A stretch of DNA of 64,000 nt from Clytia hemisphaerica (GCA_902728285.1 CACVBU010000955.1:642217-706216), one strand, 5' to 3'. Positions 1 through 12,793 are shown, counted from the stretch's first letter. The notes: generated from the letters alone by a model not told the origin. Translations and numbers: made by a program.

Positions 1-1019
1 ACAAATGATAGCAGTTCTGTTTTTTCCTCAAACCCACGGGAAAAGTTTTTTTGCCAACTTAGCTATTTCACAAATCTCAGAAAAGAATTCCCATAGCAAT
101 TTCGATACATAACCCGATTGGTTAATTTCGAAATGGATTCAAGAAAGTCATAATGGCAGATAATATTCCGAGGAAATGTGTGTAGTTAATCGATGTTGAT
201 GGCTTGTTGATTCTTTAAAGAAAAAAGGTAAAAGGTGTAGCTTTTTCTAATCTTGGAATATCGAGGTTCCAGCTGCACTGATAATAAGAATAACTGATTT
301 AGATCTTTATATAAAATGTTTTCTTATGATTAAATCAAAGTCATAAGAGAGAGCAGGAAAACAACTAAGATAAATGACCTTTTGCTTTGTATTTATATGA
401 GAAGAAGAAAATACTTACTTTAATACAAATATTTAGATATTTTTTTAGATATCATATTGAAAGACTTTAGGTAAATTCCACAAAACCAATTTTTTTTAGA
501 ATAGAGATTTTGAATATGCGAAGGAGAGTTAGGGCCTGGAAGTTCTGGTAAAAATCCAAATGGATTAGGTAGTCAGTATTAAGTATCAGGTAGTAAGTAT
601 TAAGTAGTATAGTAGGTATTAGGCGTTTTAGACCTGCCCTTTTAGTATTCATATGTCTCAGATTTTAGTACCGACCCCCCTGCCTGAGGGATGGTGTACC
701 GTACCACTGTGTACCATAAATATCAAATCAGAAAAATGGTACTTTTAGGGTACTAACGGTTAAAAATAACTAGCCTTATCTTAAAAAATAAGCTCTCCTG
801 ACTTCGAATCCTAAATTCCATCTCAAAGATTTCTTGTTCTGAAATTTTGCACAGCCTTTTAGTAAGTCATTATGATTCCTGACTATTACCAATGCTTCAT
901 TAGCAGTTTTTTGTTTTTATTTTTGTGGCACATACTAGTACATTGCTTTCACACCCTGGCATTCATTTAAAAAAAATGAGTTCCACAAAATGCAACACCT
1001 GACAAGACTGAGCACTGCT

Positions 1020-2347
1020 CAGGGGGGGGGGTAAAGACACAGGTACACACACACTGACCCATAGCCAGGTGGTGGTGCCTATTTTTGCATTTCAAAAAAG
1101 TTAGTACCCGGTACTACTTTGGGGTGGGGGTGTGTATTTTTCACTCTTCAAGCAAGTGCAGGATACTATTTGGGTCCTTTTTCACCGAATTTTGCTGTTT
1201 TTTCAATAATAAAAGTAGTTTGTTGTAATATTTTGACTTTTTTCAAATATTAATTTTTTTGATTTGAAATTCTTTTAATCGAGAAATTTTTTTTTACTCT
1301 TTTGAGAATTTTTTTTTTGAAGACAAAACTTCAAAAGTGTGGTCAAGAAGTTTGTGATGAAAATCAAAGGACAAAAGCTTCTGACGCCATCATTGATAGT
1401 TTGCTTGAATTATCTGTCAATTTTCAGTATGAAAAACTAACAATATACCGGGTGTGCCACAAAAAAGTTTCTCTCTTTAAAACTAATTTTCTCGAAATCT
1501 AAAAGTTTTAAACGAACCATTCCTATTTCATTAGAAAGAAGAAAGATAAACTTAAATTTTGATGGGTCATTTATTGAATTCGATTCATCAGATCAAAAGT
1601 TATGCTCAATTGAATGAAAAAGTTATTTTCAGGAAGTGCTCGAAACGTTGAAAATCGAGCTATCAAATTTTATTTTAAAATTGGTAATCACCATAGCCTT
1701 TACATGATTAAGAGCATTTTTCCGTAACTAAACACTTAAATTTTGAAACTGAAGGGTCGAAAGGGTTTAGAATCTTCATCAAATTTTTGCCAGATTTCTT
1801 TGCCTTTTTCGACGAATTTTCTTCCATGTGTTATAATTCAACCTTCCTTTATATAACAAAAGGTCATTTAGACAGCTAATTATCATTTTTGATTACTGAA
1901 ACGAAAATACTGATGCATCATGTAATTATGCTTCTGATTAATTTGATAGGTCCATTTTTAACGTTTTTGAGCACTTTCAGAAACTAGCTTTTTTTATTTA
2001 ATTGAGCATAACTTTTGATCTACTGAATCAAATTTAATAAATGACCCCTCAAAATTTAAGTTCATCTTTCTTCTTTTCGATTAAATAAGAATGGTTCTTT
2101 TAAAAATGTTATATTTCGAGAAAATTAGTTTTAAAGAGAGAAACTTTTTTGTGGCGCACTCGGTAGTACCCCTCTTTTGGTCTAATCTGTAAAATTTAAG
2201 ATTTTAGGGGTGGTGTCCCTAATTTTTTACAGCAAAAATGAACTAGTACCCAGTACTAAATATGGGTAGGTGGTACTAAACAAAATTTTCGTAAAAAATC
2301 AAGTTAGTACCCTATGGGTTAGTACCCTGCCTCTGCACCCCCCCCCT
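1020..2347. mobile_element. Family A DNA transposon copy (CAGGGG ends), carrying a nested insertion
   Basis: The element begins with CAGGGGGGG and ends with CCCCCCCTG. It is flanked by a 7-bp direct repeat CACTGCT (1013-1019 and 2348-2354). A second copy lies in opposite orientation at 46805-47372 without the internal insertion, and the two align along their whole shared length. No transposase ORF is visible, so it is non-autonomous. CAGGG ends are typical of hAT-like elements, but those usually duplicate 8 bp. A 7-bp duplication would also fit a P-like element, so the superfamily is left open. Confidence 0.8.
1448..2163. mobile_element. Family B fold-back element nested in family A
   Basis: The ends are CCGGGTGTGCCAC and GTGGCGCACTCGG, flanked on both sides by TA. 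The inverted arms are long, roughly 200 bp: the motif for 'agcataacttttgatc' occurs in opposite orientation in the two halves. A related copy of 831 bp lies at 36412-37242. The family A copy at 46805-47372 shows the uninterrupted target around AACAATAGTACC. TA duplication and lack of an ORF suggest a Tc1/mariner-mobilised fold-back MITE. Confidence 0.8.
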
Positions 2348-2575
2348 GCACTGCTTTGCATAAGTCTTCACCCAGTCTTTAAAAGAAAAGAAAAATTACA
2401 TAATTTCTGTCTATAGTATTTACTCTATTTGCTACGTAACAGGGCAGAATAGGGTGTTGTGTCAACCTGAGAAAAGCCAAAGACACTTATGGTCAACACA
2501 CTCAGTACTTTGGAGTTTGGGGTATTATTTTCTGAAGAGTAGTTGTTGTACTTTCAAATTTTCAGAATTTTTCAG

Positions 2576-5500
2576 TTAGTCATTATGATGTCTGGCATCA
2601 ACTGTTTAACCCCCTCCCCCTGGAACAACTTCAGGAGGCTCGAAATTTACGGTATGTGCATAATGTTGAAAGACATATAAAGAAAATATTTTTCCATTTT
2701 TTGTAGCAACGAGATGGTAAGAATATGACAGCAGGCTGTGAATTTTGTCAACATCCCTCATGCTGGGAATATGATGTTAATCAACCCCGTAAAGGGGTTT
2801 CTTCACCATCTTTACCAAATAAACTAACAAAAAATCAGTCAAAAAATGACCAGCCTAACAGACCCAAAGATACTGGTAATGTTTCCTTTATATTATTTGA
2901 TTATGCTTTGCAATGAAACGGTACAGATGGTACAGCAAATTTATGTATTTATTTCAAGTTTTGAAGTTAAAAAGTACATTAATTCAAGTTTCGTGCCTTA
3001 CGGCAATGAAAAAGATGTTTAAAACGTATTATTATGGTCATTTTGATACCTATTGAGGACTAAATTTTTCATTTCTTGTCAATAGGTTTACCAACTTACA
3101 AAATCATCAATTTCACCATTGGTGATGTATTGGAAGATGAGTTAGATTATTATACAGATTCTTCTTGTTCTGATCATGAGGAATACAAAACTCATCGAAA
3201 ATCCCCCAATTCAAGGTAAAATTTTCTTGCCTTGAAACTATGAAAGTAGATTTCATAGAACTAGGTACTCAAATAGTTGAAAAGTAAGTTTTTTCTGTTT
3301 ATGAAATAGAATCTTTTTAATCATTTTACTTTTTCATTTTTGTAAAAGAACAACCTGAATGAAATCCCTCTCATGATAGAATTTTCTTCATAGCTTAGGG
3401 TATGTAACCAATTTTTCGCAGAATATATTTTTGCGTTGAGAAGTTATTGTAATTTTTGCTGAAATAATTGCATTTTTTTTACGTTTTTGACAAATTCTAT
3501 CGAAAGATGTAGTTTGTGGAACTAATATCTGTGACGTGATGTGTGATATGGTACACCCCAATAACCCAGGAAATTTGGTTTCAATGAAAATCATTTCGCT
3601 TAAAGCAATTATTTTTATGAATATTCAGGCTCAGTTCTCCACGATCATTTCCTGTTGGACCATCAGTATCATTTGATAAAGGATGTTTAGAACGAATCCG
3701 TAAACGCCAAAAGGAGGTTGAAGACCAAGAAAAACATAAACTCAATGATCATGCTACTCTTAATAGTCACACCAAAGTCCTCACAAAGCAGATGGTGGTT
3801 CTTGATAAACCTCTTCAAGACGTTCAAAAGATGTTGGTATGGGTTCCTGGTAAAAATGTATGTCATTTATTCACACGATACAGCTTTTAATTCGTGGTGC
3901 ATTCTGGGGGGCTTACTAAACGAGAAACTTTTATGCATATAATTAATTAAATTGTTTCAATTGCTATAATCTTGCTCGAACTATATTGAGACTTTGGTGT
4001 ATTTTAACGTTTTTCCGAATTTAAAGTTCGAACGAGAATTGCTATTTTAGCACTTTCACTGTCTTCCATTGAATATTTTGATTTTTGAGAGGTTCGGTGG
4101 CTTCTTTGCCGCTTTCAACAAAAACGTTATAAACGACTGGATTCCCAGTCTAGTGGCTTCTAGGCTATATTCCAAGCCTGATCGAAACAATTTTGAGCTT
4201 TTAAATACTGAAATCTTAAGTTGTAAGTCTCATGTTTAAACTTTACTTTCTAACTCAAGTTTAACGCACTTAAAAATCATTTGTGGTGTTTAAAATTTCA
4301 TAGGGAAATCTCCTTTGTCTCAAATATTTTTTATGGGGTTGTAGAACGCCATGATCAATTGTCGACTTTGGTTGAAAATGTCGGCATCCTTTTTAAGATG
4401 TTGTCACCACCTTACCAACTTATTCGAGAGGTAAAAAACTCAGGAAAATCACATACACTTTTTGTCAAAATAAAAAAATACAAAATCAGAGCCAAAATCC
4501 GAAAAATCGATAAGGCGAGACCAATTTAATTTGTTGTTCTACGGGCCCCACCGACTCTATTTTTGCTAAAATCAAAAAAATAATAATATCGGATTTCCAC
4601 TACAACATATTTTACACACTAGTTATTTGTAAGAATTAAACTTGAATAAAGCTGAAAATTAATTCAAGAAATTGTATTCCATACACTAAAATTTTATTAT
4701 GATCTTCATCGAAGATAAAAAACAAAGTGAATTTTTTATCCAGATACTTTTTGGAAAATTTTCTCGGTACCTTACCAACCCTGATAAATGAAAAATCTAT
4801 TCTTATTTTGCCGACCGACCGACCGACCCTATTTTTTCTAACGATCTGTCCGTAGAACAACAAATTAAATTGGTCTCGCCTAAAATCAAAAACAAAATCA
4901 AAATCACGAAGTCAATACAACCAAAGAAATAAAAGTCAAAATAAGAAGAATCAAAAGAATCAAAAGCAAAATCAGTAAAATTAACACGTACATTTTTTTC
5001 GGAGTGTTTACCCCTCAAACTTATTATGATGTCATTTTTTATGATATACCAGAGATACCGGTATTCCCCTAACCCCTGCAAACAAGATTCTTAAAATTTA
5101 AAAAACTTTGAAAAATAAAATAAAATTTCGACTTAATTATCTGAAAAATAAGTGGATAACATAAATGGGCTCATTTTTTTAATATGGTCAATTAGGTCCG
5201 AAATAGCCCGGTAACCCGGTAACAATTGTAATTTTTTATGATGGCGATGACCTAATACGATTTTCTGTGGGTTGATAAAGCTTTTTTTTGGACCTACCCC
5301 GGTGGAGGTCCTATAAATTAACCTTTGTCCGTTCGTCTGTTCGTTCGTTCGTTCGTTCGTTCGTTATTAGCTTTCCTCATGATTGGCTCGTTAGTTTTTT
5401 CTGATTTTTTGCACAAAGATGCATAACTATAAACCCTCGAATGTGACGGAGCCCGATTTTCAAAAAAAAAATTTTTTGGGCCAATTTGGGCCAAAAAACG

Positions 5501-8500
5501 GCTAAAAAACGGGTTTTTTGGACTTTGTGAAAAATTAGGTCGTTAATTTTTTCTGATTTTTTGCATGAAAGTAGGGTGCCATCGTAGGTAAAAGATGGCT
5601 TAAGCGAATTTTTGCAAAAAAATTTTATTGGCTCAAAAAACGCATGTTTATCTATAAGAATCACTATTAATAAGCATACATCAATGTTCTTAGTCAAATT
5701 ACTCAATTTTTTTATGAGATTTTTGCTCAGGAGGGCTTACTTTTAAAGAATATGTGTGTTTCGACATGAAATTTTGGTTGCTTGGCGTGTTTTTATAGAA
5801 TAACTGGCCAAATTCGATATTTTTTTATAAGCACATTACATCAATTACTTAGGTATTAGCTTTTCTCGAGATTGGCTCTTTCATTCTTTACGATTTTTTG
5901 AACAAAGAAGCATAACTATAAACCCTCGAATGTGACGGAGCCCGATTTTCAAAAAAAAATTTGGGGCAAATTTGGGCCAAAAAACGGCTAAAAAATGGGA
6001 TTTTTGGACTTTGTGAAAAATTGGATAATTAATTTTTTCTGATTTTTTGCAGGAAAGTAAGGTACCATCATAGGTAAAATACGGTTCAAGCAGATTTTTG
6101 CAAAAAAATTGTAGTTGGCTCAAAAAACGCATGTTTATCCATAAGAATCACTATTAATAAGCATACATCAATGTTCTTAGTCAAATTACTCAATTTTCTT
6201 TATGAGATAGATGTTTTTTTTGCTCATGAGGGCTTACTTTTAAAGAATATATGTGTTTAGACATGAAATTTTGGTTGCTTGGCTTGTTTTTATAGAAAAA
6301 CTGGCCAAATTCAATATTTTTTTATAATATAAGCACGCTATCAATTACTTAGGTATTAGCTTTTCTCAAGATTGGCTCTTTTATTCTTTATGATTTTTTG
6401 CACAAAGATGCATAACTATAAACCCTCGAATGTGACGGAGCTCGATTTTTGGAAAAAAAAATTTAGGGTAAATTTCAGCTAAAAAAAAGGGTTTTTTGGA
6501 CTTAGTAAAAAAAGAATTTTTCAGCTCAAAAAACGCATATTTATCTATAAGAATCACTATTAATAAGCATACATCAATGTTCTTAAAATTACTGAATTTT
6601 TTGATGAGATGTTTTTTTGCTCTCGAAGTCTTGAATATGAAAGAATATTTCAAGAGCATGAAATTTTGGTTGCTAAACGTGTTTTTTTATAAGAAACAAA
6701 CGACTAATTTTAATAGATCGTCACTATTTGTGTTATTCTGAATGATTGTTTAATGGTCACGCTTATGTAGATATCAATTATATATGTGTTAAATGCATAA
6801 CCAGGTAGGTCCATAAAAGTATCACTTGTTTACTTTATGACATTTTGAGAATATTCTTTCTATTATACAAAAATAATTGATTTTGCTAATTATAGAACGG
6901 ATGAAAAAAAGTACTTTTCTCGTGGTGCGCCTGTATCAATTTTTAAATGAAAAATAATTCAATATTTCTATTTTAATTAGCCTTGAAATTTTGATTTTCC
7001 TTGTGTTTTCTTTTTCATAGGACCAGAAGGATAAGCATACTGTTACCAGGTAAGAGAGAGCTTTTGTTTGAAATATTTCCAGATTCATGAAATCTTTTCA
7101 GGCCCATAAGGAAAATTAAACTGAGTTTGAATTGTTATGTCACTTTATTCCTATTGATATAATATATGCGTTCCTTTTGAAATCTAATGAGTTGGTGGTT
7201 CGATCAAAATTGGAGCAACTTGGAAGGCAATTCTTGAAATTTCGGATTTCGGTGCCCCCTTTTAAAAGTCAAATCTTTGTAAAAATTACGCGAGCGAAGC
7301 TAGGACGAAAGTTATTCTCGGGTATTTTTCTCCTTTTGCATGTACACTTCTAATGATTAGATGTAAAAAAACAAAGGGGTGCCAAAATTGATAATCAAAG
7401 GCGTCTTTCGGCGCCCTCAAAAAATCGGCCGCTGAGGGGGGGGGGGTATTCTGCTTTGTAAGCATTCTGTAATGTTTTCGCCGCTAATCTTTGGATTCAA
7501 AATGGCGTCCTACAAAAGGTCCATATGTATCTTGTCCATTTAATTTGCAGTGAAAAGAAGAAGACGGTTTCTGAATATGTCATTGATGGAGCTTCTCTGC
7601 CCCAAGACGATGAAAACAAAAAGGTTTGTGTTTCTTTTAAAGTAAGTAATAATCTCCTTTTATGCGATCGTAGTGCAGTGGTAGAGTATCCGGCTACTGT
7701 TCGCAAGGTTGTGGGCTCAACCCCCAGCCGAGTCATACCAAAGATTCTCAAAATGGTACTTGATGCCTCTCTGCTTGATGCTCAGCAATTAAGAGAAAGA
7801 TCAAGGGTAAGTGGAGAAATTCAGGGAGAAAGAGTGGTGCCCTCCCCTACCTTCGGGTATACAGCTATCGAAAGAGGAGCCTTCGGGTCGCCTCCAACTT
7901 CGGTGTAATATACACTTACGTCCCTCGATCGAAAGATGTTTTTAACAACATTTATTAATTCAATTTCGGGCACTAACGAAACAGGGAGTCTTATTGTTGC
8001 ATCGAAAATATTTTGCGTTAATTGACCAAAGTATTGCGAAATTCACGAACAATTTTTTTAGTAGTAAGCTCGATTTTTGTTAAAAGAATATACGATCCGC
8101 ATCCGCAATTGCAACCCGCTAATTTATTGAAAACAATCTCAAAGGGCGTGCGTATCCCACTGAAAAAGATTTACTGAGTAAATTCTCTAAACATAATATA
8201 GTTGGGAACAGTTCAAGAATTTTTTTCATTAACGCCATCAATACCAGTGGGGTACTCTGGTACGCACGCCCCTTGAGACGCTTTTTCAATATATTAGCGG
8301 GTTGCAGTTGCGGATGTGGATTGTATAAATCAATTATTAATATGAATTAATATGAAATCAAATCAAACCAGTGCATGAATCTTTCCCTACGTTTAATGTA
8401 CCCCTCTAACGGACGATAGCATCGATAGAAAATCTATGGAAAATAAAATGACCATTATCTAAATTTTGTTTTTCTAGATGTATTTCATTTATAAGTTTTA

Positions 8501-11500
8501 ACTAATTCTCATCGAAATTTTGTCTAATTTGGTTGTCTAATCATAATAATTTACTGTTTGGAATTTCCCTCTCTCGAGCCAAACCAAAGGTGGATACCCT
8601 CACAGTGTCACTAAACCTCGCCCCCCCCCCAATATCAAAATGCTTTCTACTGCATTGATAGCTCTTTGGTGTACAGTGGTCATCTCCAGTAGCGTAGACA
8701 GGGTTGAAGAACGATCTGCGTAGGAGAGCAAGTTTTTATGTTAAAGCACTTGCTCTCGGGTACCTAGTAGCCGGGGGGGGGTTCGAATAAGCAGGGAGGG
8801 TTGGAAAAAATCGCAAAACTTAATAAGCAGGGGGTTGAAATAAAAATGTCCTGGGTGGAAAATTGTTAAAAAGGAGGCTCGCACTGCAGATATAAGACAA
8901 CATTTTACCAATAATCAATAAGCGGGGGGGGGTTAGAATAAAAATGTCTTATGTGGAAAATTTTCGAAAAATTAATTAGCGGGGGACGGCTATTACATAC
9001 CTGATGGTACCTATTCATTATATAAAAACTGTACTGTATCGTTAAAACTTGCTTTCCTAAGCAAATGTTCCTTCATCCCTGTCGACGCTATTGATCTCCC
9101 TCTGATAGTCAAATTGTATCATTTTTTATTAGAGTTCGAAAGATCGTGTGAATAAAGAGCCACCTGGTGTTCGTGCGTTTCGTAAACTCAATCATGGATA
9201 TTTGGATGAATTGTTGCCCATGATGATTGAACAAGGAATCACTCTCGATGAGTAAGACGTACTTTTAACGATTTATTTTTTGCGTCTGACCTCAAATCTA
9301 TGGTGAGGGTTGATCCTTTTTGTGGCCCTTACCATATCAGCTGTGAGCCATTCTAAGAAATTATCACCCACGATTAGAGCTAGTCTATGCCCGATTGAAC
9401 CGCCTATACGGGTGCTATAAAATGCATGGGTCGCGGCGCTCCTAGGTCCCTACTGGCGGTATCCAGTCGAAAGTGATCGTGACGTTACGTACCCCTTGCT
9501 CTGGAATGACCCTTACTAACATGGTCGAGTTGTGAAGGGCTGGAACTCACAGCCTTTGGGTCAGCGGCTGCGCTACCATTTGTACACGCCCCATACTACA
9601 AAATACAGCATAAGCTTTTCCAGATCCAGAAAGCTTAGTTACTTTCGCGAAGCTGAGATATGACAAATTGAAATCTCTATTTTGGAAAATGGAAGGCTTA
9701 GCTTGGAACTAAAGAAGCTATCTATAGGCCAAAAAGACCTTAAAGACAAAAGGAATTTTAAAGATGAGTATCCTTTTAGGTAAATCTTTATCGGATCATT
9801 CATTTTTATTTATGGGCAGCTTTGTTTCCAGGACCTAACTGATTATTTTCTACTTTCAGTTACCTCACGCTTTGCCGCATCAGTAACATGCAATGCGATG
9901 ACGTCATTGATAACAGGTATGTTGCTTGACCTGAAATAATACAATCTCCTTAACTGGAACCTCTATAACTCGAATGTCTCTTTAACTTGAACAAATTCCT
10001 TCAGTCAGCCTTTTTACTCCGGTCTCTTTCATGCCATCCCTTAAACCTTGAAATCCATCACTGCCAAATTTTCAGCTTACACCAATTAGGACCCAAAATA
10101 ATACCAGAACCTCTAAAACTCGCTAAATCTTGGTTTGGTAAATTCTCACTTTGTTAAGTTTTAAAAGGAAATTTTTTATTTTATAAGTTATTTTATCAAC
10201 TAATTTCGATTAAAAATGATTTAAAATTGACTACTAAATGTTGGCCCTTATCCACCCAAGACCCAAATATAATGTCAATAGCTTGCGTAAATAAAGGGCT
10301 GATAAGGTAATCGAGAAAGAAAACACACACAAGCTTTCTTACATTCATAGAGGAGACATTGTCATTCCGAGTGCTTTAAAAACCAGTCGCATCATACCAC
10401 TCCCAAAGACGCCAATTGTTATCACCAGAGAACCGCATATTTGTAACCTACCGCTTTCAAGTCAAATCTCCACCCGGCCACAACAACTCTCAAAGTCGGT
10501 TATGTATATCAAAAATGGAGATGTCGTCGCAGCGCCTATTCGTCAGAAAAAACGCCGGCGCCGAACTAAGAAAGAGCTTCTACATCGATGGCAGCCGAAT
10601 CCACGTGACGCGTTAGATATGTCACGTGCTGCTATTCCAAAGAGAGCTCTGAAGAAATATTCGATTGTTGATCACCATTGTAAAGAATCTATCAGGATGG
10701 ATAGACTAGCCTCTGATATCTTGATTCAACCTTTATCTGGAAGTGAGGCTAGTTCTATATGTAGTATGACGTTAGCAGAGAAAAAAGAAGAAGAAAACGA
10801 CTTGATTCGTGAATTAAAGTAAGTAATTTAAAAAATTGAACTGTAAACGGTAAAAACCCTTCATTAGTACATTAAAGAATCGAAATTGCATTGCGTCACC
10901 TATTTGATTTTCTAGTGATACTATGCAGATGGATTAAATTTTCCAACCACTGTTTTCATCCACTTTGCAAGTCCCACCAAAATTTTTTTTTAAGTTTCCT
11001 GACATATGAAACGTACTCTCGAATTCATTAAAATTTTTCATATAATATGATTTTTGAATTGCTTTTATTTCCCTAACAACAGAGGTAAACTGAACAAGAT
11101 GTCACCCCATCCATCAGTCCATATGCCGCACGCTCCGACGTGTTCACCCACCCCACATCGTCGAAACTCCATTCCTGTTGAACTTTCACGTATGTCTCGA
11201 CAAGACTCGATCATCCAACAACGTTTGTCACGTTCATCTCAATCAGCCACACGACGAATGTCAAAAGAAACATCAACAGTACATTTTCAAGAATCAGCTG
11301 TCATGCATTCTTACGATTCCCGACGCGTTAGTACAGCACCATCCTTATTTTCTGAGCTTGTTGATCTACGAAAATCTTTAGATGAGGGTGATCAAAACAA
11401 ACCCAGTATCGTGAAATCTGAATCTAGAGCTTTTTCAGTTCTCAGTGAACAAAGTTCTCATTTCTCAGGCATCAATAGAGATTTGATTGATGATGCATAC

Positions 11501-12793
11501 AGCAAATATAATTCCTTTACACCCTTCAAAACACCTTTACAAAGCAAACATCAGATAAATCGAACGGGTACTGAACAAAGCCAACGAGCATCTCTGGACG
11601 TCCCGCACCCTGTTCAACGACTTGTCGTATCACCCAGTTTACACGCCATGGGTGAAATCTTAGAAACGACTTCTCGCCAGAAGAATTCCTTCACTACCAC
11701 ACATCGTAGCATCTCACCAACACGTAATTTTTCACGTCATCAGAAAGCAGCTTCAACGTTCGATATGACACCTGCTGAAATCAAAATCTCTAAAGTTCAA
11801 CTTCAACCAGCTCGTTGTAAGTCACCAATGAGAACGAAAATTGAGTCCAATCATGAACCAATATACAGCTCTCTACCTCATTACGATGCCCATGAGTCTT
11901 CACCACGAATAGAACCAATGCCGAGCCGAGAATCCCAACATGTTCCTCCACCAAGCCCAGTATTCAAGACCTCAAAAACTAGTAACACGAGTACCATACC
12001 TACATTCTTACTGCCATCTCCAAACAACTCTGTCCATTCAAGCGGGACACAACAAGAAGTTGCAATTCAATTCTATAATCAAACTGATCGTTCTAATGAT
12101 CAGATTCAAGATTCAAAACCATCTGGAGATGTTGGAGTGGCTGGCAAACAAGCGTCAGAAGCTGAAAATATTCAACCGTCAGGAGTTACAAATATTGCTG
12201 AGGAACCTTCAATCAGATCACCAATTCATTTAGATTCTCAAGAAGATTCTACTGAGCACCAAAATGGTAAAGAAAATAACGTGGAAAATGAAATAGATTC
12301 TAACGAAGGTATGTTCTCACTGGAAAGTGTCAACGAAGAGGATATAAAAATTTTGGTTTCCGCAACATCTGAATCTGAACAACAGCAAATGGAAACTGAA
12401 GAAATCCAAGGAGTTGAATCACAACCGATCAATGATCTCGAGGATGTTTCACCAATACTGAATGAAAACAATGAAGACTTTGACCAGGAAGAGGTTCAGA
12501 ACCACATTGACTCTGATAAAGACCTTCTTAGAATACATCCAACTGATTCCCTGGATACAAGAGTTGTATCCACAACGGGGTGCCTTACACCATCCGAATG
12601 TCAAATCAAAATTCCAGACATAAATAAACTTTCGGAAAACACAATGCGTGGTTTAACATCCCCAATTAAAAATGAAGATCTTATTGATGGACTGTCATTG
12701 GATTTGAACTTGAATGAAGACATTCTGAAAGCTCTGGGAAATATTGATGATTTTGTTTTAGATTCGTCAGATGAGGACGACGATGGTGAATAA
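2576..12793 (+). CDS. Unrecognised ~1,010-aa protein, ten exons, 5' end open
   Basis: Exons: 2576-2651 (or -2655), 2707-2875, 3086-3215, 3629-3836, 7021-7049, 7551-7623, 9133-9251, 9860-9916, 10351-10818 and 11083-12793 (stop TAA). All junctions from 2707 onward are GT-AG and keep one reading frame to the stop, which strongly supports the model. I do not recognise the family. The start is Cys-containing (CEFCQHPSC). The middle has a small ordered-looking segment (GYLDELLPMMIEQGITLDDY, exons 7-8). Exon 9 has a basic run QKKRRRRTKK that could be a nuclear localisation signal. The last exon is rich in Ser, Pro, Gln and Asn, apparently disordered, and ends in an acidic tail DSSDEDDDGE. Oddity: the strong donor at 2652 (GTATGT) breaks the frame into 2707, while a weak donor 4 nt later (GTGCAT at 2656) restores it. 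The first exon reads SHYDVWHQLFNPLPLEQLQE and starts after an acceptor, so the true N-terminus is missing. AATAAA lies at the stop codon (12792-12797). Confidence 0.75.
4513..4881. mobile_element. MITE with ~31-bp terminal inverted repeats
   Basis: The ends read AGGCGAGACCAATTTAATTT and its inverse complement, continuing through TGTTGTTCTACGG on each side, around 370 bp in all. There is no ORF of note. It lies in the 3.2 kb fourth intron of the first gene. A (GACC)n-like run (CCGACCGACCGACC) sits near the right end. Confidence 0.75.
5290..6812. mobile_element. Composite element: microsatellite head, three ~480-bp tandem cores, GGACCTAC ends
   Basis: The left end GGACCTACCCCGG and the right end GGTAGGTCC are roughly inverted. 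After the left end comes a (TTCG)n run (about 5332-5364). Three tandem core copies follow, starting near 5370, 5850 and 6345, each containing CCCTCGAATGTGACGGAG and CTATTAATAAGCATACATCA. Minus-strand reading frames of 83-109 codons recur in each core only because the cores are copies. A microsatellite plus tandem cores is reminiscent of Helentron-related elements (DINE/pearl types) of insects and bivalves, but that is inference. Confidence 0.65.
7664..7935 (+). mobile_element. tRNA-derived SINE
   Basis: The first ~70 nt resemble a tRNA: an A-box-like TAGTGCAGTGGTAGAGTA, then a B-box region GTGGGCTCAACCCCC. A non-tRNA body of about 200 nt follows. It lies just after exon 6 of the first gene, in the intron. 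No functional tRNA cloverleaf is convincing. The body contains TACCTTCGGGTATA and GCCTTCGGGTCGCC hairpin-like motifs. Confidence 0.6.
8755..9010. mobile_element. G-run motif-array element (AATAAGCGGGGGG type)
   Basis: This 250-bp stretch holds repeats of a unit that reads roughly AATAAGC-GGGGGG-TTGGAAAA or TTCGAAAAAT, four to five times. The same motif family builds the elements at 18085-18368 and 58128-58390. The ends are only weakly inverted (GGTACC near each end). No coding capacity. Confidence 0.5.
9300..9592 (-). mobile_element. tRNA-derived SINE, minus strand
   Basis: Read on the minus strand from 9592, the start is tRNA-like: TGTACAAATGGTAGCGCA as A-box region, then GGCTGTGAGTTCCAGCCC as a B-box/T-arm region. 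An unrelated GC-richer body runs down to about 9300. It sits in the intron after exon 7 of the first gene. Confidence 0.55.

Larger units (their letters stand above)
1..2575. other. 5' flank / intron of the first gene, filled with transposon sequence
   Basis: I found no convincing coding exon here. The stretch is AT-rich and about half of it (1020-2347) is a composite mobile element described separately. Because the first recognised exon of the downstream gene (from 2576) begins mid-codon after a good acceptor, this stretch is probably intron or holds an exon too short to recognise. The true start of that gene may lie before the window. Confidence 0.5.

Noticed and set aside
1302..1502. 66-codon frame in the 5' flank
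   Set aside because: It crosses the border between the family A and family B transposons, so it is a chimaeric chance frame.
5377..6659. Three minus-strand frames of 83-109 codons with similar peptides (…RHIRGFIVMHLCAKN…)
   Set aside because: They lie in the three tandem cores of a repeat and resemble each other because the DNA does. The peptides look like AT-rich translation rather than a protein family.
11178..12471. Extra frames overlapping the large last exon of the first gene, both strands
   Set aside because: These are shadows of the 579-codon coding frame, which alone fits the splice phases.
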